The position numbers were made by a program, and so were the translations under genes. Positions 41,405 through 48,247 of a DNA stretch of 48,247 nucleotides are shown piece after piece (position 1 is the first letter of the stretch; each line of letters begins with the position of its first letter). The DNA is from Chitinophaga pinensis. GTDB lineage: Bacteria; Bacteroidota; Bacteroidia; Chitinophagales; Chitinophagaceae. Under the pieces are notes generated by a model. The model worked only from the letters and a program-made list of their open reading frames with translations. It had not been told where the DNA came from and did not search any database. The stretch covers positions 1 to 48,247 of the forward strand of contig CAMDNL010000002.1 of NCBI GenBank assembly GCA_945902975.1, read 5' to 3'.

Positions 41405-43939
41405 ATGCTTAAGAAAATTGTTTCATCGCTTTTTTTAATGCTTTCCTTTTTGCTAGTGCAGGGGCAGGCCAATTATTTCTACCCTAATAAAGGAAATTTT
41501 GATGCTAGTATACCTACCCCAGAACAATTTTTGGGCTATGCCATTGGTGAACAACATACAAGGCATGATCGAATTGTAGCTTATTTAAAAGAGCTAGATC
41601 GCTTATCCGATAAGGTTTCCTTTGAAATCATTGGAGAAACCTTTGAGCGTCGAGCACAAGTGGTGGCTATTTTTTCTTCTCCAGAAAACCATAAGAATTT
41701 AGAGCAAATTAGATTGCAACACTTATCCAATCAAACAAATGGTACTAATAATAAGGTTCCGTTGGTTATTCATCTGGCCTATAATGTGCATGGCAATGAG
41801 CCCTCTTCAAGTGAAGCAGCCCTGTTAACTGCTTACTATTTAACTGCTTCTCAAAGCGAACAGACCAAAGAATGGTTAAATAATATGATTATTACATTGG
41901 ATCCTGTTATAAACCCTGACGGCAGAGACCGCCACACGCATTGGGCGAATATGCATAAGGGAACACCTCCTGTTGCTGATCCTAATGACAGAGAGCACAA
42001 TGAAATTTGGCCTGGAGGAAGATTCAACCATTATTGGTTTGACTTAAATCGTGATTGGTTCTTAGGTACTTTCCCAGAAACAAGAAATAGGATTAATTTC
42101 TTTCATAAGTGGCGCCCTTATGTACAAACAGACCACCATGAAATGGGCACAAATTCAACTTTCTACTTCGATCCAGGTAAAGAGTCAAGTAATAATCCAA
42201 TTGTGCCTGATTACTTGTACAAAAATATATATCCAAAATTTGGTGAATATTTTACCAAGGCAACTAACAGCATCGGCTCTATGTATTTTACCAAAGAAGC
42301 ATTCGATAAACTATACCCTGGTTATGGTAGCAGTTATATAAATTTTTATGGTGGTGCTGGATTTTTATTCGAGCAAGGTAGCAGCCGAGGTCATGTACAA
42401 GAAACAACTACCATTCCTATCACTTTTGGTTTTACTATACGCAATCAGTTCACCGCTTCTTTAGCTACTATCACCGCATCTTTAGCAGAGAAAGAAAGTT
42501 TAATTGAGTTACGTAAGCAGTTTTATTTAACAGCAAAGCAACAAGCCACAAATTCAATTATTAAAGGGTATAGCTTTGGCGACGCCAAAGATTTTAATAG
42601 AACAAAAGCATTTATTGATTTATTACTATTGCACAAAATAGATATTTATAAAGTTCCCAACTCAACAGATTATTTTGTACCTACAGCACAGGATAATTAT
42701 ATTATGGTAAAAAGTATTTTTGAAAATCAAATTACTTATAAGGATAGTACTTTTTACGACGCTTCTACTTGGAGTTTAATTCATGCCTACGGACTTCCTT
42801 TTACCGAGGTGAAGTCTAGTATGGTTTTAGCTGAAAAAGTAAATGCAGCTCTCGTTTTAAATAATACACCCATTGTAAAAAGTAATTATGCTTACTTGGT
42901 AAACAATACAGACTATAATATTCATCAATTCATTTACGCATTACAAAGTGAGGGTGTTTTTGTACAAACAGCTACCAGAACCTTTAGTACCAATATCAAT
43001 GGAGAGAATAAGAATTTTGGATATGGTAGTATTATCATTTCTGTTCAACAACAAAAAGTAGGAGCAGATGAGTTGTATAATATAGTTAGCAAAGCCAGTG
43101 TTGCTGCCAATATAAAAGTACATACAGTGGCAACAGGATATAGCAACTCAGGTATTGACCTTGGAAGCAACTATATAAAAACACTCAAAAAGCCGGAAGC
43201 AGCAATGATTATAGGAACTGGTGTTGCCGCTTCAGAAGCAGGTGAAATATGGCATTTACTAGACCAACGCTTGCATATGCCTATTACTAAAATAGATATT
43301 CTAAATTTCTCTAGAGTTCGTTTAGAAAGGTATAATACACTGGTTATGGTTTCAGGTGCCTATAACTTTTTAGATAAAAATAGTGTAGATAAAATTAAAG
43401 CATGGGTTCAAAACGGTAACACACTTATTACTATAAAGTCTGGGGCCGATTGGGCCATTAAAAATGGATTTACTAAATTCAAATTAGCTGTTGACTCCAG
43501 TACCACAAAAGGAAGATTTGATTACGATAGAGCAAGTGATATGGAGGGTGCTAAAGCCTTAGGTGGCTCTATTTTTTCTATAGACCTTGATACGACCCAT
43601 CCTATTGGATATGGATTCTCTAAAAGAAAAGTTTCTGTCTATAAAAACAATTCTACCTTTTTTAAAAATAGTACAAGTGCCTATAGTACTATTGCGCAGT
43701 ATACCAATACTCCTCTAGTAGGCGGCTACCTACATCCTAATTCTTTAAAAATGATTAAAAATTCACCTTCTATCTTAGTAGGCGCTGAGGGAAGTGGAAG
43801 AGTCATTTTATTTGCAGACGAACCAAATTTTAGAGGAACTTGGTATGGAACAAACAAATTATTTTTAAACGCCTTATTCTTAGGAAGTATTATGGCAGCC
43901 CCTGGTGCAGATTATGCAGAAGAAGAAGATAAACATTAA
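41405..43939 (+). CDS. Exported M14 family zinc carboxypeptidase
   Basis: 844 aa; signal peptide; HLAYNVHGNEPSSSEAALLTAYYL (HxxE-type zinc site), DPVINPDGRDRHTHWAN, DLNRDWF, QTDHHEMGTNSTFYFDPG. Confidence 0.9.
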   Translation: MLKKIVSSLFLMLSFLLVQGQANYFYPNKGNFDASIPTPEQFLGYAIGEQHTRHDRIVAYLKELDRLSDKVSFEIIGETFERRAQVVAIFSSPENHKNLEQIRLQHLSNQTNGTNNKVPLVIHLAYNVHGNEPSSSEAALLTAYYLTASQSEQTKEWLNNMIITLDPVINPDGRDRHTHWANMHKGTPPVADPNDREHNEIWPGGRFNHYWFDLNRDWFLGTFPETRNRINFFHKWRPYVQTDHHEMGTNSTFYFDPGKESSNNPIVPDYLYKNIYPKFGEYFTKATNSIGSMYFTKEAFDKLYPGYGSSYINFYGGAGFLFEQGSSRGHVQETTTIPITFGFTIRNQFTASLATITASLAEKESLIELRKQFYLTAKQQATNSIIKGYSFGDAKDFNRTKAFIDLLLLHKIDIYKVPNSTDYFVPTAQDNYIMVKSIFENQITYKDSTFYDASTWSLIHAYGLPFTEVKSSMVLAEKVNAALVLNNTPIVKSNYAYLVNNTDYNIHQFIYALQSEGVFVQTATRTFSTNINGENKNFGYGSIIISVQQQKVGADELYNIVSKASVAANIKVHTVATGYSNSGIDLGSNYIKTLKKPEAAMIIGTGVAASEAGEIWHLLDQRLHMPITKIDILNFSRVRLERYNTLVMVSGAYNFLDKNSVDKIKAWVQNGNTLITIKSGADWAIKNGFTKFKLAVDSSTTKGRFDYDRASDMEGAKALGGSIFSIDLDTTHPIGYGFSKRKVSVYKNNSTFFKNSTSAYSTIAQYTNTPLVGGYLHPNSLKMIKNSPSILVGAEGSGRVILFADEPNFRGTWYGTNKLFLNALFLGSIMAAPGADYAEEEDKH

Positions 43940-43953
43940 TTAAAAAAAATTAC

Positions 43954-45678
43954 ATGAAAATAAATTTATTTAAAACAATATGTTACGTAAGCATTTTTTT
44001 ACTAAATGGATTTGAATTAAGTGCTCAAATGTTTAATGTAAAAATTAATAATAATTTACATACTGAAAATTTTGACGGAAGACTATTATTACTTTTTTCT
44101 AATAACAATGCAGCAGAGCCAAGATTCCAAATTAGTGACGCGCTTAGTACCCAAATTATTTTAGGTAAAAATGTAGACCAGTGGGCCATTGGATCAACGC
44201 AAAGTATTGCACAAGAGGCCTATGGTTTCCCGAAAGAAAGGCTTAGTGATATACCAGCAGGAGACTACTACGTTCAAGTACTTTTGCATAAATATGAAAC
44301 TTTTCACCTTAAAAATGGTAAAGTAGTAAAACTGCCAATGGATCGTGGAGAAGGCCAGCATTGGAATTTAGCACCCGGTAATATTTATTCAAAACCAATA
44401 AAAATTCATTTTGATCCCAAAAATACAGAAGTAGTTCAACTAACTATTGATCAAATCATACCCCCGATAATAGAACCAACTGACTCAAAATATATTAAAC
44501 ATATTAAAATTCAAAGTAAGTTACTAACTGAATTTTGGGGTAGGCCAATGTACCTGGGTGCACATATTTTACTTCCTGAAGGATTTGATACACATCCAAA
44601 TGTGAAATACCCATTGGCAATTTATCACGGACATTTCCCTTCAGATCTTAGTGGCTTTAGTACAACGCCCCCAAACCCCAACTTAATTCCAGATACAAGT
44701 GCCCGATTTAATATAACTGGGTATAATAAAATACAAGAAGAAGAAGCCTATCAGTTTTATAAACAATGGACAGGGCCAAATTTTCCTAGAGTATTGGCCA
44801 TAGAAATACAACATGCAACACCCTACTACGATGATTCTTACGCAGTAAATTCTGCAAATATGGGCCCTTATGGAGATGCTATTACTTATGAATTAATTCC
44901 CGAAATTGAAAAGCAATTTAGAGGAATTGGACAAGGTTGGGCAAGATTTACTTATGGTGGATCAACAGGAGGATGGGAAGCCCTTGCAGTTCAAGTATTC
45001 TATCCAAATGAGTACAATGGCGCTTATGCAGCATGCCCAGATCCAATAGATTTTAATCATTATACAACCATTAATATTTATAAAGACGAAAATGCTTACT
45101 ATGCAAAAAGTGATTTCAAAGATTTAGCAAGACCATCGCATAGAAATTATTTAGGACATATTAATTCTACCATCAAAGAAACCAATCAAAGAGAACTTGC
45201 TTTAGGAACCCATTCTAGAAGTGGAGATCAATATGATGTATGGGAGGCTGTTTTCTCTCCAATGGGTGAAGACGGTTATCCAAAAAGAATATTTGATAAA
45301 CACAGTGGTACAATTGACAAGTCGGTTGCTGCCTATTGGAAAGAAAACTACGACTTAGCACATATTATTAAAAGGGATTGGCCAAAAATTGGTGAACAAC
45401 TAAAGGGTAAAATTCATTTATACGTGGGCGATATGGATAACTACTATTTAAACAATGCAGTTTACACAGCCGAGGATATGTTAAAACAATTAAAGAATCC
45501 AAGTTGTAATTGCGTAATTGATTATGGAGATAGAGCAGAGCATTGTTGGAATGGTGACCATACACAGCCTAACTATATAAGCAGATTACGTTACCATCAA
45601 ATGTTTATTAATAAATGGGCACAAGAGGTAAAAACAAGAGCCCCAAAGGGAGTAGACTTAAAATCTTGGCTTTACTAA
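43954..45678 (+). CDS. Exported esterase-like alpha/beta-hydrolase protein
   Basis: 574 aa; signal peptide; YPLAIYHGHFP, YGGSTGGWEALAVQVFYPNEYNGAYAACPDPIDF (nucleophile-elbow-like GGSTGG), DYGDRAEHCWNGDHT. Confidence 0.72.
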   Translation: MKINLFKTICYVSIFLLNGFELSAQMFNVKINNNLHTENFDGRLLLLFSNNNAAEPRFQISDALSTQIILGKNVDQWAIGSTQSIAQEAYGFPKERLSDIPAGDYYVQVLLHKYETFHLKNGKVVKLPMDRGEGQHWNLAPGNIYSKPIKIHFDPKNTEVVQLTIDQIIPPIIEPTDSKYIKHIKIQSKLLTEFWGRPMYLGAHILLPEGFDTHPNVKYPLAIYHGHFPSDLSGFSTTPPNPNLIPDTSARFNITGYNKIQEEEAYQFYKQWTGPNFPRVLAIEIQHATPYYDDSYAVNSANMGPYGDAITYELIPEIEKQFRGIGQGWARFTYGGSTGGWEALAVQVFYPNEYNGAYAACPDPIDFNHYTTINIYKDENAYYAKSDFKDLARPSHRNYLGHINSTIKETNQRELALGTHSRSGDQYDVWEAVFSPMGEDGYPKRIFDKHSGTIDKSVAAYWKENYDLAHIIKRDWPKIGEQLKGKIHLYVGDMDNYYLNNAVYTAEDMLKQLKNPSCNCVIDYGDRAEHCWNGDHTQPNYISRLRYHQMFINKWAQEVKTRAPKGVDLKSWLY

Positions 45679-45756
45679 TTTAATACTATATAAACAATAT
45701 TGCAGCCTGTTAATCTCGGGTCTATATTTTTGATAGAAAAATTTGTTAAATATATT

Positions 45757-46023
45757 TTATTTAAACAGATTAGAAAATGGAAATAAAGAAGGTGTTCTAA
45801 GGATATACTATTGATAGCTGTCTAAATGACCCCATTTCTCCTTCCCTGAAATTTCTAAAATTCTAACACCACTTATATAAACAAGTAAAATATAGGTAAA
45901 TAGTGGAGAGATTAAAGTAATATACTGCCGGCCTGATAAGGATGAAAAGAACATAATAGAAATACCCAACCATAATGTAATCTCACCAAAGTAGTTTGGG
46001 TGTCTTGTTTAAGACCAAAGCCC
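45757..46023 (-). pseudogene. DUF1295 / steroid 5-alpha-reductase-family membrane protein, C-terminal remnant with in-frame stops
   Basis: One continuous reverse-strand frame: GLWS*TRHPNYFGEITLWLGISIMFFSSLSGRQYITLISPLFTYILLVYISGVRILEISGKEKWGHLDSYQ*YILRTPSLFPFSNLFK*. The GLWxYxRHPNYFGE and KWG...YQ.Y..RTP motifs are interrupted by TAA (46009-46011) and TAG (45808-45810). Confidence 0.82.
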
Positions 46024-46106
46024 TTGTGCTTAAACTAGTGTTTGTGCATTTTCTTTTTTTTCTTAAATTTATATCAATAAGTAGATTAACATCAAACTGA
46101 TATAAA

Positions 46107-47414
46107 ATGCAATTTTTAATTCTAATCTCATGGCTCACTTTTATTGTAGGTTTTTTTTCTATGCCTAAGTTGAATGTAAATGAAAAACCTAGTACGACCC
46201 CAAAGTTTAAATTAATTCCTGCTCCAAAAATTACATTCAATTCTTTTGTTGATTGTAATATGGCAGAAGTTTGGATAAGAGATACTTTTAGAATATTCCC
46301 TGGCAAATATGGCGAAGATCCATTGTGGGGCTATGCAAAAGATTTAAAATATTCAGATGGTGAAAATGCAGAAGTTGTTTTTAAAAACCCTGCAAGTAAA
46401 TTTTTTAATCCTGTCATGCCTAGTAATGTACCTATTGGCCAGAAAGGATTGCATGGAGCTGTATGGTTTGAAACAGTTTACCAAGATTCAAAAGATGTAA
46501 GTGGTAAAACATTGTATGGCATTTATCACAACGAAAATTATCCAAGTACCTTACCCTATGATTCAATTAGTAAAGAAGGATACAATAATGTACTTTGGCC
46601 GCAAGGTTTAACAGGTCCAGAAAGTCCTGCAGCTGTATGCAGAATTGGTGTGATGAAGTCGGTGGATGGTGGAAAAAGCTGGGATAACAGAGGTATTTTT
46701 ATTGAAGATTATGATCCAAGAATGATTCTTAAACCATTTAATACATCAAATACATTTGCGGGTGGTGTTGGCGATCCGTCTGCAGTTGCAAGTGGCGATT
46801 ATTTGTATTTATTTTATGGAGAGTATGGTTATCCTGGTGTATATGATGCAAAAACATATAATGTACAAAAAGAGTGGAGTGGTCAGTGCATTAGTATAGC
46901 TCGTATAGCATTAAAAGATCTAGATAACCCAGTTGGAAAAGCAAAAAGATGGGATGGTAAATCCTTCTCTATTGCTTATGATAGTTATGGGGTGCCAGTT
47001 CGTTCTTTACAAATTCCAATCAATGAAGGAGGTGGTGGTGCTTCCTCTCCAACAGGAGGATTTCATTGGGGACCATCGGTTAGTTGGAATACTTATTTGA
47101 ATTGTTGGGTGATGATGATGGGTAAAGTAGAGGGGAAATCATGGCAAGGGGATAAAATCTATATCTCCTTTAATAAACATAAAGACTTAGGTGCTGGAAA
47201 CAATAGCCAGGATTGGTCAAAACCTGAATTGGTTTTTCAGAAACCAGGTTATATTTTATGGTACCCTTCCTTACAACCATTAAATGATCCGAATGATATT
47301 AAGGAAAGGTACACATCGGTTAAACTTGGAAAGCGTGCACGATTTTTTGTTAAAAGAATAAAACCAGGTGACGACGAATACGCATCAGAGCATTTTATTG
47401 AATTTGAAAAGTAA
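46107..47414 (+). CDS. Exported beta-propeller protein, DUF4185/sialidase-like, function unknown
   Basis: 435 aa; N-terminal hydrophobic segment; one Asp-box-like SVDGGKSWDNRG; GGVGDPSAVASGDYLYLFYGEYG, GGFHWGPSVSWNTYLNCWVMMMGKVEG. Confidence 0.65.
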   Translation: MQFLILISWLTFIVGFFSMPKLNVNEKPSTTPKFKLIPAPKITFNSFVDCNMAEVWIRDTFRIFPGKYGEDPLWGYAKDLKYSDGENAEVVFKNPASKFFNPVMPSNVPIGQKGLHGAVWFETVYQDSKDVSGKTLYGIYHNENYPSTLPYDSISKEGYNNVLWPQGLTGPESPAAVCRIGVMKSVDGGKSWDNRGIFIEDYDPRMILKPFNTSNTFAGGVGDPSAVASGDYLYLFYGEYGYPGVYDAKTYNVQKEWSGQCISIARIALKDLDNPVGKAKRWDGKSFSIAYDSYGVPVRSLQIPINEGGGGASSPTGGFHWGPSVSWNTYLNCWVMMMGKVEGKSWQGDKIYISFNKHKDLGAGNNSQDWSKPELVFQKPGYILWYPSLQPLNDPNDIKERYTSVKLGKRARFFVKRIKPGDDEYASEHFIEFEK

Positions 47415-47419
47415 TTATA

Positions 47420-48247
47420 CTACTTAGTATCATCATAGCCGAACTTTTGATTCAAAGCAAATACTGCTTCTGCAGAAAAGTCGTTCTTATGAATCAATTC
47501 AAGTTGTCCATTGATCAAACCTTTTTTAGTAGGTAATAATTTAACATTATGCTCGAAAATAGCATTGGCCTCTGCTTGATCTGATTTGCCAATTTGATTA
47601 ATAGCAGTTATAACATCTTCCATCTGACGAATAACAGATAAAATTTGATTTGGAATCCATGATGTAATTGGAGTGCCTCCTGTTGCCATTGCATACTTCG
47701 TATTGGCCATGATATATTTTTGAACAAACTGCCAATGTCCATTTCTGAAATGGTAAATTTCTTCTAAAATGCCTAATAAATAACAAAGCCCAGTGACATC
47801 TTTGTTTTCTACTAATTTACCCATCAAACCCTTTGGATGCAATGTTTTCATAGAATTTTCAAGGTCTTTGAAAAAGTCTTGCACACAGGTTGGTCGGTAT
47901 AATCTAAGGTCTAATAAATATTTTGTGAGTTCATTTTCTGGATAATAAAAAATCACCCCAGAAAAAATATCTTGCATAGGAATAATGTCGTCCTGCGCAC
48001 CAGTTTGTCCTCTAAATGCTTTAGGCTCTTCCCATACATTTTCATACACCACACCATCGCCAAACAATTCGGTATTGCCTTTAACACCCATTATAAAAAT
48101 TCTAAAGTCATTGTATCGTTGCCATCTTGAAGCCTTCCACATCTCTTTTCTGCGCTCGTTCATTTGCTTCATCGTAGACCAATTCTTTTCAAGCAAATCA
48201 CCCACTGATTTTGCTCCACCATCCAAAGCCTGAATGGTCTGCATCAC
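47420..48247 (-). CDS. Indoleamine 2,3-dioxygenase / PrnB (DUF1864)-like protein, C-terminal part; continues beyond window end
   Basis: FRGQTGAQDDIIPMQDIFSG resembles the IDO-family GGSxxQSSxxxxxD region; FRNGHWQFVQKYIMANTKYAMATGGTPITSW resembles the proximal heme-ligand helix (H..)QxVxKYI and the TGGT motif. ORF open at the window edge. Confidence 0.72.
   Translation of the reverse strand: MMQTIQALDGGAKSVGDLLEKNWSTMKQMNERRKEMWKASRWQRYNDFRIFIMGVKGNTELFGDGVVYENVWEEPKAFRGQTGAQDDIIPMQDIFSGVIFYYPENELTKYLLDLRLYRPTCVQDFFKDLENSMKTLHPKGLMGKLVENKDVTGLCYLLGILEEIYHFRNGHWQFVQKYIMANTKYAMATGGTPITSWIPNQILSVIRQMEDVITAINQIGKSDQAEANAIFEHNVKLLPTKKGLINGQLELIHKNDFSAEAVFALNQKFGYDDTK

Noticed and set aside
45983-46306. 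107-aa minus-strand ORF across the start of the propeller gene
   Set aside because: Overlaps the DUF1295 remnant in a different frame and runs antisense into a coding gene; the remnant frame carries the conserved motifs instead.
1-48247. CRISPR arrays, tRNA/rRNA genes, transposases, integrases, phage or toxin-antitoxin modules
   Set aside because: Looked for by eye; no regularly spaced repeats, cloverleaf-like genes or recognisable proteins of these classes were seen. A tRNAscan/Infernal run would be decisive.

Overview
This window is a low-GC chromosomal segment whose gene content, TAnnTTTG promoter-like boxes and SusC/SusD pair point to the phylum Bacteroidota, probably a Chitinophagaceae-like member (inferred from protein style, not from a search). 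About 1-34 kb is mostly housekeeping: beta-CASP MBL RNase-like protein, MlaE permease, MaeB malic enzyme, M20 amidohydrolase, DeoC, SecA, AtpG, ScpB, LysA, an MlaF-like ATPase, a thioredoxin-like protein, Mdh, a GT9 glycosyltransferase, MFS/DedA/dicarboxylate/APC membrane proteins, a YebC regulator, fused E1 2-oxoacid dehydrogenase, DUF1573, SusD/SusC, a YjbR-like protein, a radical SAM protein and TerC. About 34-48 kb is more accessory and rich in exported hydrolases: penicillin acylase, amidohydrolase, VPS10/sortilin-like BNR protein, M14 carboxypeptidase, an esterase-like protein, a propeller protein and an indoleamine-2,3-dioxygenase-like protein cut by the window edge. I found no CRISPR array, tRNA, rRNA, transposase, phage module or recognisable defence system. 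The best leads are: (1) a small basic Gly/Ser/Lys-rich ORF ending a TerC / radical SAM / YjbR gene string and followed by a hairpin terminator; (2) an unlisted DUF1295-like (steroid 5-alpha-reductase family) pseudogene fragment with two in-frame stops at 45757-46023; (3) a perfect 16-bp inverted repeat with a 3-nt loop ending 6 nt before the lysA ATG; (4) a conserved-looking secreted small protein after yebC whose expected start codon reads ATA. I cannot claim a confirmed new system.
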